Shown one piece after another: positions 9,845 to 17,345 of a stretch of DNA of 64,000 nt. The position numbers were made by a program, and so were the translations under genes. This DNA is from Oceanirhabdus sp942490885 (GTDB lineage Bacteria > Bacillota > Clostridia > Clostridiales > Clostridiaceae): NCBI GenBank assembly GCA_942490885.1, contig CALNYT010000002.1:3162001-3226000 (forward strand), in the 5' to 3' direction. Below the pieces are notes generated by a model, which ran no database searches, was not told the DNA's origin, and was given only the letters and a program-made list of their open reading frames with translations. Position 1 is the first letter of the stretch. Every line of letters starts with the position of its first letter.

Positions 9845-9880
9845 AAAAGCCCAAAATCAGGCTTTTTAAATAGCCTGATT
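9845..9880 (-). terminator. ssb terminator
   Basis: On the minus strand the arms AATCAGGCT and AGCCTGATT enclose an 8-nt loop; TTGGGCTTTTT follows. The stem begins at the ssb stop codon itself. Confidence 0.7.
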
Positions 9881-10235
9881 AAGAAACTTCTTCCTCATCA
9901 TCTTCTTCTCTTTTATCTTTGGTATCAAGGAAATTTATTTGTTCAGCTTCAACTTCAGCAAAAAATCTTTTTACTCCTTCTTTATTTTCATAGTTACCTG
10001 TTCTCAACTTACCTATAACATTAACTAATCTACCTCTTGAAAGAGATTCAACAATACTTTCAGATCTTTTGCCCCATAAAACTACCTGAACAAAATCAGC
10101 ATCACGCTCACCTGTTGCTTTAACATATTTACGATTAACAGCTAAAACAAACTTTAAATAAGGAAATTCTTTTTCAGAAGTATATCTTACTTCTGGTTGT
10201 TTTACAATTCTTCCTAATAACAATACTTTATTCAT
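9879..10235 (-). CDS. ssb: Single-stranded DNA-binding protein, stand-alone paralogue type
   Basis: The 118-aa protein is a single OB-fold SSB, recognisable from MNKVLLLGRIVKQPEVRYT at the N-terminus and FVQVVLWGKRSESIVESLSRG in the middle. It ends in the acidic tail EEDDEEEVS and lacks the DDDIPF-type tip that housekeeping SSBs use to recruit partner proteins. It is not flanked by rpsF and rpsR, so it is probably a second SSB, as many Firmicutes have, working in recombination, competence or a specialised repair route. The ribosome binding site GGAGG is 8 nt from the ATG. Confidence 0.88.
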   Translation of the reverse strand: MNKVLLLGRIVKQPEVRYTSEKEFPYLKFVLAVNRKYVKATGERDADFVQVVLWGKRSESIVESLSRGRLVNVIGKLRTGNYENKEGVKRFFAEVEAEQINFLDTKDKREEDDEEEVS

Positions 10236-10389
10236 TATAAAACCTCCATAAATTTTAATATATTAGAATTATATCCATATTGATTTTTTATAATCATTTA
10301 TACAAAAAATCTTGATTTTATTTGAATATCAGTATTAATTAATGATTAAAATAGATATATACTTTTAAAGAAAGCGGTGATTATTCAAA

Positions 10390-10587
10390 TTGTTTATTAA
10401 TAGAAAAATTTATTCCAAAGATATTTCTTCTATTCATTTTGAAAGTAATGAAACAAAAGGAACTTTTCAAGCATTTGATTCCCACGGAAATCTTTTAAAA
10501 TCTTGGAACACTATTGCTCATAACCTAGCACAGTTTGACTCAATGTCTAGAAATTTTTATAATGAACTAAACGACGAAAACCCTTAA
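10390..10587 (+). CDS. Possible small protein, unrecognised, TTG start
   Basis: A 65-codon frame begins at TTG 10390, with GCGGTGAT about 9 nt upstream as a modest ribosome binding site. The predicted product is soluble and of mixed composition (SIHFESNETKGTFQAFDSHG in the middle) with normal-looking codon use, so it reads like a real small protein. No family is recognised. It ends 3 nt before repeat copy B, which may have inserted behind it. An antisense or accidental frame cannot be excluded. Confidence 0.45.
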   Translation: MFINRKIYSKDISSIHFESNETKGTFQAFDSHGNLLKSWNTIAHNLAQFDSMSRNFYNELNDENP

Positions 10588-10590
10588 AAA

Positions 10591-10829
10591 AATGGAGAAT
10601 GGAGAATGGATAATGTATAATGATGGATGTTTCTGCTTAAGGCAGAAACTACATCTTATTCTTCTTTAGAACAAAGAGATTTTTACTCATTTTATATCAG
10701 ATAAAATATTGTACTTTAAATACAATATTTCATTGCAAATGAAACGAGTAACCCCCAATTGTCCAAGGAACAAAATTTCACGGAGTGAAATGTCCATCAT
10801 TCTCCATTCTACATTATCCATTATGCATT
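10591..10829. mobile_element. MITE-like dispersed repeat, copy B (longest copy)
   Basis: This is the most complete copy, about 240 bp. The left end (10591-10629) reads AATGGAGAATGGAGAATGGA and then TAATGTATAATGATGG; the right end (10792-10829) is its imperfect inverse, CATCATTCTCCATTC then ACATTATCCATTATGC. Between them are the hairpins TTTCTGCttaaGGCAGAAA (10628-10647), AAATATTGTA...TACAATATTT (near 10706-10732) and ATTTCACGGAGTGAAAT (about 10776-10792). It has no open frame of note. The right end contains the last codons and stop of the yihY gene. Confidence 0.75.
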
Positions 10830-11639
10830 TTCGATTTTTTCATTTAAAAAAGCATTAAGCTCTCCTCCAATTAAAATCATCATTGACGTTATGTAAATCC
10901 AAGTCATTAATATAATAACTGCCCCTAAACTTCCATATACGTTGGAATAATTAGCAAAATTATTCACATAAAATGAAAATCCTATGGATGATATGAACCA
11001 TCCTAAAGTTGTAAATAATGCTCCTGGAATAACTTTTATAATCTTTAATTTTCTAGCTGGGAAAGTACAATACATTGCAACAAAAACACAAAAAACAAGA
11101 AATAAAGTAAATGCCATTCTATAGAAATCCCAAAAATATTTGAAATTTCTATATCCATCAAACCAATTAAAAATATTATTACCTATAACTTCTCCAAAGA
11201 TTATTAGTGTGAAACTAAATATTATTATTACTGCTAATGCTATAGTATAAACTATTGAAATAAAAAATATATATATAAAACTTCTATTTTCTTTAACATT
11301 ATACGCAGTATTCAAACCATCCATAATTGCCCTTATTCCTCCTGAACCAGCATATAAAGTAAATATTATTCCAAAAGATAACAAGTTCTGACTACTATTT
11401 TGAAACGTATCAATTATTACAGACTGTACTAGTTCATAGGCGCTTTCCGGCAAGTACTTTCCAAATTCTTGAAGCATAGATTCCACTCTAATCTTGCTAT
11501 AACTAACGAGAGTCAAAAGAAAAATCATAAATGGGAAAAAAGATAACAATGAAAAATACGATATCAAAGCTGCTACTTTTGATATTTGGTCATCTAATAT
11601 TTTTTTTATTAAAGTTACTATTTTGTTAATAAAATTCAT
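10821..11639 (-). CDS. YihY/BrkB-family integral membrane protein
   Basis: The product is 272 aa from the ATG at 11639, chosen because GGAGGAG lies 5 nt upstream; the ATG 12 nt earlier overlaps that site. It has about six membrane helices and the YihY (virulence factor BrkB, formerly ribonuclease BN) hallmarks: ISKVAALISYFSLLSFFPF at the N-terminus, SGGIRAIMDGLNTAYNV in the middle and VYGSLGAVIILMTWIYIT near the end. The family's transport substrate is uncertain. The final codons GAA AAT GCA TAA fall in the right terminal repeat of the neighbouring MITE-like element, so its C-terminus seems to have been set by that insertion. Confidence 0.88.
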   Translation of the reverse strand: MNFINKIVTLIKKILDDQISKVAALISYFSLLSFFPFMIFLLTLVSYSKIRVESMLQEFGKYLPESAYELVQSVIIDTFQNSSQNLLSFGIIFTLYAGSGGIRAIMDGLNTAYNVKENRSFIYIFFISIVYTIALAVIIIFSFTLIIFGEVIGNNIFNWFDGYRNFKYFWDFYRMAFTLFLVFCVFVAMYCTFPARKLKIIKVIPGALFTTLGWFISSIGFSFYVNNFANYSNVYGSLGAVIILMTWIYITSMMILIGGELNAFLNEKIENA

Positions 11640-11783
11640 AATCTCCTCCATGTTTTATTTTTCATTTGTTAATTTTATTTCATTGCTTTTGTATTAGCTT
11701 ATGCATATTCAATCAAAATCAATCTTCAAAATATTAATATAAACCCTTTCACCAGAACGTTTATTAACAAATTAATAATTTTT

Positions 11784-11812
11784 TTGATATTTTGCTTATT
11801 TTACAGTAAAAT
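11784..11812 (+). promoter_or_regulatory. Candidate sigma-A promoter for cardiolipin synthase
   Basis: TTGATA at 11784-11789 and TAAAAT at 11807-11812 are separated by 17 bp and lie 52 bp before the start codon. The AT-rich background weakens the call. Confidence 0.45.
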
Positions 11813-11864
11813 AATGTTATAAATAAAATAATTCTCAATAAATATTTAGAAAAGAGGGGAATTT

Positions 11865-13307
11865 ATGAACATATTCAAATGGATCGTAACATTTTTACCT
11901 TTTATTAATTTAATATTTGCATTAATATTAATATTTTTTGAAAGAAGAAATGTAAGTACAACTCTAGCTTGGTTAATGATTTTCTATTTTGTACCTGGTT
12001 TTGGATTTATATTATATTTAACTTTTGGACAAAACTTAAGCAGAGAAAAAATATTCAGATTAAAAAAACATGAAGATAGAGTACTTAAAGAATATCTACT
12101 TGAGAATGAAAAACTCATTAAACATAATAAATCATTTAATAGCGATGATATGAAATATTATGAAGATTTAATGAAGTTGAATTTTAATAATGGTAATTCT
12201 CCATTATCAGAAGATAATACAGTTGAAATTTTCACAGATGGGAATAGCAAATTTGATGACCTTTTGATAGAAATAAAAAACGCAAAGAAGTTCATTCACA
12301 TAGGTTATTATATTATCAAGAACGATGATCTTGGCAAAAAAATCCTTAATGCTTTAGTTGAAAAAGCCAAAGAAGGTGTTGAAGTAAGATTATTGTATGA
12401 CCAACTTGGATCCAGAACATTAAGAAAAAGACATCTTAAACCTTTAATAGATGCAGGAGGTAAATACGCAGTTTTCTTCCCTTCGTTATTATATATAGTT
12501 AATTTTAGAATCAATTATAGAAACCACCGAAAAATAGTAGTAATTGATAACACCATAGGTTATGTTGGTGGATTAAATATAGGGGATGAATATCTAGGTA
12601 AAAGCAAAAAATTCGGTTATTGGAGAGACACCCACATAAAAATCACTGGTGAATCAATAGTCACTTTACATTTAAGATTTTTATTAGATTGGAGATATTC
12701 ATCAGGTGAAACAGATGTATTAATTGAGAAATATCTCAATTCCTCAGTATCTAAGGGCGATATTGGTATGCAAATTGTATCTAGTGGTCCTGATACTGAA
12801 TTAGAACAAATTAAATTGGGTTACGTTAAAATGATTCAGGATGCAAAAGAATGCATACTTATTCAAACTCCTTATTTAATTTTAGATGATTGTATTAAAG
12901 AATCTCTAAAGATTGCAGCTTTGTCCGGAGTTGATGTACGAATAATGATTCCTAATAAACCTGATCATCCTTTTGTTTATTGGGCTAGTTATCATAATGC
13001 AGGTGAATTACTTCGTACTGGTGCGAAAATATACACTTACGAAAAAGGATTTCTTCATGCTAAAACTGTAGTAGTTGATAATAAAGTATGTTCTGTTGGA
13101 ACAGCTAATATGGACATAAGATCATTTAAATTAAATTTCGAAGTAAATGCATTTATTTACAATAAAAAAATATCAATGGAATTAAGAGATGTTTTTTATT
13201 CAGATATTAGCGATTGCAAAGAACTTACTCTTGAAATTTATAAGTCAAGAAATAACCTTATTAAATTCAAAGAATCAATTAGCAGATTATTATCACCGAT
13301 TTTATAA
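11865..13307 (+). CDS. cls: Cardiolipin synthase (phospholipase D family)
   Basis: The 480-aa protein condenses two phosphatidylglycerol molecules to cardiolipin at the membrane. It has two N-terminal membrane helices (about residues 5-23 and 32-53) and two phospholipase D HKD motifs, HRKIVVIDNTIGYVGG near residue 220 and HAKTVVVDNKVCSVGTANMD near residue 400. Length and order match bacterial ClsA-type enzymes. The AGAGGGGA ribosome binding site is well placed. A terminator follows the stop codon, so the gene is probably transcribed alone, with some read-through to the next gene possible. Confidence 0.95.
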   Translation: MNIFKWIVTFLPFINLIFALILIFFERRNVSTTLAWLMIFYFVPGFGFILYLTFGQNLSREKIFRLKKHEDRVLKEYLLENEKLIKHNKSFNSDDMKYYEDLMKLNFNNGNSPLSEDNTVEIFTDGNSKFDDLLIEIKNAKKFIHIGYYIIKNDDLGKKILNALVEKAKEGVEVRLLYDQLGSRTLRKRHLKPLIDAGGKYAVFFPSLLYIVNFRINYRNHRKIVVIDNTIGYVGGLNIGDEYLGKSKKFGYWRDTHIKITGESIVTLHLRFLLDWRYSSGETDVLIEKYLNSSVSKGDIGMQIVSSGPDTELEQIKLGYVKMIQDAKECILIQTPYLILDDCIKESLKIAALSGVDVRIMIPNKPDHPFVYWASYHNAGELLRTGAKIYTYEKGFLHAKTVVVDNKVCSVGTANMDIRSFKLNFEVNAFIYNKKISMELRDVFYSDISDCKELTLEIYKSRNNLIKFKESISRLLSPIL

Positions 13308-13319
13308 AAATGCTATAAT

Positions 13320-13352
13320 AAAGATAAGCTAGTTATAGCTTATCTTTATTTG
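13320..13352 (+). terminator. cls terminator
   Basis: AAAGATAAGCT and AGCTTATCTTT form an 11-bp stem with a 6-nt loop, followed by ATTTGTT. It ends 14 nt before the next start codon. Confidence 0.7.
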
Positions 13353-13365
13353 TTAGGAGCTTATT

Positions 13366-14988
13366 ATGAAATATATTAACCGTTTTTTTATTTTAACAAT
13401 ATTTTTTGTTATGATATGCTTTAATAGTTCACATTATGCATATTCAAATAACAACACAATAAGAGAATACAATTTTGATGAATGGTATTATTTTAATGAT
13501 AAAGATTTCCTTGCTCTTCATTATGGGATTATAGATAATAAAATATCTCAATATATTATCTCTAATGCTAAAGGTTCAATTTCTATTCCAATAGATTTTA
13601 AAGGTAACTATGGAATTTATGTATCAATTATTGGAGATAGCAGTGAATTTATTGTTTCAACTACAAATAATAAATTTATTGTTAATCCAAAAACCGAATT
13701 TTTCTCAAGAAATCTTAATAAGAATATAATAAAAGAATTATTTATATCACATATTTCTCTTGATAATGAGAATAAAATTGAAATCATATTTAATTCTCCA
13801 AATGCAAAACTAGTTAATTTAAGATTATTGAAACTTACAGATGAAGAATATGCTCATTGGTCAGAACCAGAATCAAATAATAAATTTTTTCTATTTGATA
13901 ATGATCTTTATACTGATTTCTTTCAAGGAGAAAACGCTTCTTATGATATGTTTAAATATAACACTATTGATCAATATGAAAATTTATCAGTAAACGTTCT
14001 TAATTATTGTGTGGGAACAACTTTTTTCCCATTTTATAATAGTTCTTATGCAGGAGAACCCTATGATAATTTTGATAAATATATAAACTCTGTAAGAGAG
14101 GGTGACATTACAGCTTATATTGACTTTATGAATTTATACAACACCTATGGTGATCCTATTAAAATCATTAGTTCTTCTAGTAAAACTTTTGACTTATTTT
14201 TATCCTTCAGAATGAATTCATTTCTGCCTAACGATTATAGCAGGTTCTTAAATGGAAATATTTATAGTAATTTTAAAAATAAAACACAAAAATTTAATCA
14301 TAAAATTAGCTTTTACTATGAAGATTATCGGAAATACTTGTTAAACATAATTCTTGAATCCACAGAAAAATTTCACCCGCAAGGAATAACTCTAGATTTT
14401 TCCAGAACACCAAATTTCTTTGGATATGAATTATTGAATCATAATGCTAGGAAAAAAATACTTTCAGAATTTGTTAAAACCATACGAGAAGAGATTCCTG
14501 ATGATATGAAAATCATGGTTAGATTTCCATATAACTATACAAAATATGATTTAGATGTGCCTCTTTGGGTTTCAAAAACTTATGTTGATTACATCTCCCC
14601 AACAAGTTTAAAATATGAAGAATTCTTTGATATTACTACTTTTGTAGAAATGATTAAAGATTCTTCTATTAAATTGTATCCTAGTATAACTTCCAATTTA
14701 GGTGGCGAAGATCTCAACATTAGCAGCGAAAAATCATACCAAAATAAAGGATTATTTGGTATAAATAACGAATACTTATCAATAAGCGATTATTTATTAC
14801 GTGCTAAAAAACTATATGAAAAAGGTGCCCAAGGTGTTTTACTTTTTAATGTTAATACACAGATTGGGGAATCTGCTCTCATACCTACTAAGCTTAAACT
14901 TCTCAATGGTGTTGATAGCTTAGAAAAATGGTATTACTTTGAGTATTTATTAGAGTCTAAAGATAAATTTATTAAATATATCGATTAG
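13366..14988 (+). CDS. Secreted protein with glycoside-hydrolase-like TIM-barrel region
   Basis: The 540-aa product begins with a clear signal peptide (hydrophobic core FFILTIFFVMICF, likely cleavage near YAYS-N). Residues about 40-150 are beta-rich and could be a carbohydrate-binding-like sandwich. The C-terminal half (about 220-500) has the rhythm of a TIM barrel, with GITLDFSRTPNFFGYELLNH, MKIMVRFPYNYTKYDLDVPLW, YVDYISPTSLKYEEFFD and GAQGVLLFNVN as likely strand ends. This resembles putative glycoside-hydrolase-like proteins (GHL families), but no family active-site pair can be named with confidence. It lies 11 nt upstream of a PII-like gene and a cation antiporter, and may be co-transcribed with them. 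Confidence 0.7.
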   Translation: MKYINRFFILTIFFVMICFNSSHYAYSNNNTIREYNFDEWYYFNDKDFLALHYGIIDNKISQYIISNAKGSISIPIDFKGNYGIYVSIIGDSSEFIVSTTNNKFIVNPKTEFFSRNLNKNIIKELFISHISLDNENKIEIIFNSPNAKLVNLRLLKLTDEEYAHWSEPESNNKFFLFDNDLYTDFFQGENASYDMFKYNTIDQYENLSVNVLNYCVGTTFFPFYNSSYAGEPYDNFDKYINSVREGDITAYIDFMNLYNTYGDPIKIISSSSKTFDLFLSFRMNSFLPNDYSRFLNGNIYSNFKNKTQKFNHKISFYYEDYRKYLLNIILESTEKFHPQGITLDFSRTPNFFGYELLNHNARKKILSEFVKTIREEIPDDMKIMVRFPYNYTKYDLDVPLWVSKTYVDYISPTSLKYEEFFDITTFVEMIKDSSIKLYPSITSNLGGEDLNISSEKSYQNKGLFGINNEYLSISDYLLRAKKLYEKGAQGVLLFNVNTQIGESALIPTKLKLLNGVDSLEKWYYFEYLLESKDKFIKYID

Positions 14989-14999
14989 GAGGAATTCAC

Positions 15000-15344
15000 A
15001 TGCAAATGTTGATTATGGTTCTAAATAATGTTCATCATTTAGAACAAATTTTGAATGAATTTGAAAGCAATGGAATACACGGAGCTACAATTATTGATAG
15101 TACTGGTATGGCTAAAGTAATTAACCACGCTAAGCCAAATGAATTACCTATATTCGGGTCCCTAAGAATGCTAATGAATGAACAACGCCCTTTCAATAAA
15201 ACTATATTTACTGTCATTAAAGATAGCCAAGTGCAAACAGCAATATCTGCAATTAAAAATGTTGTTGGTGATCTTTCTAAACCTGACGTAGGTATTGTTT
15301 TTACAGTTCCTGTTTCCTTCTGGGAAGGGATAAATGTAGATTAA
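15000..15344 (+). CDS. Small PII-like (GlnB-fold) signalling protein
   Basis: The 114-aa protein has the beta-alpha-beta-beta-alpha-beta pattern of PII-like trimers: MLIMVLNNVHHLEQILNEFE, GIHGATIIDSTGM, a T-loop-like segment, then TIFTVIKDSQVQTAISAIKN and GIVFTVPVSF. The conserved uridylylated Tyr of canonical GlnB is absent, and so is a canonical B-loop, so this is a divergent PII-like protein and not the nitrogen regulator. It starts behind GGAGG and is followed 24 nt later by a CPA2 antiporter. PII-like proteins encoded next to transporters usually gate that transporter in response to a nucleotide or ion; that role is inferred from context. Confidence 0.7.
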   Translation: MQMLIMVLNNVHHLEQILNEFESNGIHGATIIDSTGMAKVINHAKPNELPIFGSLRMLMNEQRPFNKTIFTVIKDSQVQTAISAIKNVVGDLSKPDVGIVFTVPVSFWEGINVD

Positions 15345-15368
15345 ATGGATTTTACTCAGATTATATAA

Positions 15369-16553
15369 ATGCATTCTTTTCTATATGTAGGAATAATAAT
15401 ACTAACAGGCATTATTTTCGGAAGACTCTGTAAAAAGATTAATCTTCCTGAAGTTACTGGGTATCTAATAGGTGGTTTATTAGTAGGACATTCATTTTTA
15501 GGATTTATTCCTCTGAGTGCAGCAAAAGATTTATCTCTAATATCTGAAGCTGCACTTGGATTTATTGCTTTTTCTATTGGTCTAGAATTCAATTTCAATC
15601 ATTTAAAGAAAATCGGGAAATCAGCTTTTATAATCACTCTATTTCAGGTATTAACAACAATGGCTTTTATAACTATTGGGATGCTTCTTCTAAATAAAAA
15701 TCTTTCTTTTAGTTTAGTTATTGGGTCCATTGGTACTGCTACAGCTCCAGCAGCTACAATAATGATAATAAAACAATATAATGCAAAAGGCCCTGTAGTT
15801 AATACCTTGTTACCAGTTGTAGCTATTGATGATGCACTAGGAGTAATCATTTTCGGTATATCTTTAGCAGTAGCAAAATCACTCTTAATTCCTACTGGTA
15901 ATGTTATAAGTTCAATATTACATCCTTTTATTGAGATTCTTCTCGCCTTTATTATAGGAGTATCCCTTGGATTAATATTAGCTTTCTTACTAAATAAATC
16001 AGAAGGAAAAAACAAAATGTTGTCAGTCGTTGTAGCTATTATTATGATTGCAATAGGGGTATCCTCCGAATTTAACATTTCTCCATTACTGCTCTGTATG
16101 TCAATGGGTGGAACAGTAACTAATATTTTACCAAACACAAAACCATTGCACGAAATATCTGATCGCTTTACTCCGCCAATATTTATAGCTTTCTTCACAT
16201 TAGCTGGTGCTGAACTTGATATACGTTCACTAACTAAAATTGGGTATATAGGAATTGCTTATGTAATTTTCAGAATTGTTGGAAAATTACTCGGTGCTTT
16301 TCTTGGCGCTAAAATTGTTAATTCACCAAAAGTTGTACAAAAATATCTTGGGCTTACACTTATACCCCAAGCAGGTGTTGCAATTGGTTTAGCACTTGTC
16401 GCAGAAAATACACTCCCTAACGGACAGACTATACGAACTATTATACTTGCTGCAACTGTAATTTATGAATTAATAGGTCCTCTAATGACCAAATATGCAC
16501 TTTTCAAGGCTGGCGAGGCCCATATTGACAAAAAAAAATCTTTAAGTATATAA
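15369..16553 (+). CDS. CPA2-family cation/proton antiporter
   Basis: This 394-aa integral membrane protein has about 11-13 hydrophobic helices and the Kef/NapA-type sodium/proton exchanger layout: LPEVTGYLIGGLLVG in helix 2, an IGTATAPAATIMIIKQ stretch, and VVAIDDALGVIIFG with the paired Asp residues that carry ions in CPA2 transporters. There is no C-terminal TrkA-N or TrkA-C domain, so regulation by NAD(H) as in KefC is not expected; the PII-like protein upstream is the likely regulator. The ribosome binding site is weak. A good terminator follows. The ion (Na+ or K+) cannot be decided from sequence. Confidence 0.88.
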   Translation: MHSFLYVGIIILTGIIFGRLCKKINLPEVTGYLIGGLLVGHSFLGFIPLSAAKDLSLISEAALGFIAFSIGLEFNFNHLKKIGKSAFIITLFQVLTTMAFITIGMLLLNKNLSFSLVIGSIGTATAPAATIMIIKQYNAKGPVVNTLLPVVAIDDALGVIIFGISLAVAKSLLIPTGNVISSILHPFIEILLAFIIGVSLGLILAFLLNKSEGKNKMLSVVVAIIMIAIGVSSEFNISPLLLCMSMGGTVTNILPNTKPLHEISDRFTPPIFIAFFTLAGAELDIRSLTKIGYIGIAYVIFRIVGKLLGAFLGAKIVNSPKVVQKYLGLTLIPQAGVAIGLALVAENTLPNGQTIRTIILAATVIYELIGPLMTKYALFKAGEAHIDKKKSLSI

Positions 16554-16579
16554 TAGGCATATCAATGCCTATTTTTTTT
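16552..16579 (+). terminator. Terminator of the PII-like/antiporter operon
   Basis: AATAGGCAT and ATGCCTATT form a 9-bp stem with a short loop, followed by eight T residues. Confidence 0.85.
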
Positions 16580-16670
16580 ATTAACTAAGCAAGTGAAATG
16601 CACTTTTTTATACATATAAAATACGCAACTTCGAATTATACTTATTAAATTAAATTTAGCGAGGTGCAAT

Positions 16671-17345
16671 ATGAAGAAAATACTTATTATTGAAGATGAA
16701 GTAAAAATCTTAGACATTATATATGATTATTTTAGCAAAGAAGGCTTTGAGGTTATACGAGCCTGTGATGGGATTAAAGGATTAGAAACTTTTGAAACCA
16801 CCTCTGTAGATTTAATTATTTTAGATGTAATGCTGCCTAGGTTAAATGGCTGGACTGTCTGTAAGAGAATTCGAAAAAATTCTACTGTTCCAATTATAAT
16901 GCTCACTGCACGAAACCATGAAGAAGATATATTAATGGGCTTTGAACTTAAAGCAGATGAGTATGTAACAAAACCGTTCAGTCCAGCAGTATTAATTGCA
17001 CGAGCAAAAATGCTACTAAAGCGTACAGAAGGTACTATATTATCAGATAGTAATGTACTTGAAAAAGATGGATTAAAAATTAATCTTGATTCACATAGTG
17101 TCTTTATTGATGACTCCGAAATAAAGCTCTCTCCAAAGGAATATGATTTATTAGTTTATTTCATTAAAAACTCAGGTATTGCACTTTCGAGAGATTCTAT
17201 CTTAAATGCAGTATGGGGTTTTGATTATTTTGGAAATACCAGAGTTGTTGATACTCATGTAAAAAAATTAAGAAAAGTCATGGAACATAAAGCTTATATG
17301 ATCCAAACTATCTTTGGTACAGGCTATAAATTTGAGGTGGAATAA
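16671..17345 (+). CDS. OmpR-family response regulator
   Basis: The 224-aa protein has an N-terminal receiver domain with the phospho-acceptor Asp52 in LIILDVMLPRLNGW, a conserved Thr in IIMLTAR and Lys in VTKPFSP, and a C-terminal winged-helix DNA-binding domain (RVVDTHVKKLRKVMEHK, then TIFGTGYKFE). It is followed by a sensor kinase whose ATG overlaps the stop codon by one base. Target genes are unknown. Confidence 0.95.
   Translation: MKKILIIEDEVKILDIIYDYFSKEGFEVIRACDGIKGLETFETTSVDLIILDVMLPRLNGWTVCKRIRKNSTVPIIMLTARNHEEDILMGFELKADEYVTKPFSPAVLIARAKMLLKRTEGTILSDSNVLEKDGLKINLDSHSVFIDDSEIKLSPKEYDLLVYFIKNSGIALSRDSILNAVWGFDYFGNTRVVDTHVKKLRKVMEHKAYMIQTIFGTGYKFEVE

Noticed and set aside
9661..9873. 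Open frame of 70 codons on the plus strand upstream of the convergent ssb end
   Set aside because: It runs across repeat copy A and the two terminators, has no ribosome binding site and starts at TTG; composition follows the repeat.
13366..13440. Lipoprotein signal for the secreted TIM-barrel-like protein
   Set aside because: A cysteine occurs in the hydrophobic core (MICF), but there is no lipobox spacing such as LxGC at the end of the signal; a normal cleaved signal peptide fits better.
15644..16198. Open frame of 184 codons antisense to the antiporter
   Set aside because: The plus-strand antiporter is complete with family motifs; the antisense product has no recognisable features.
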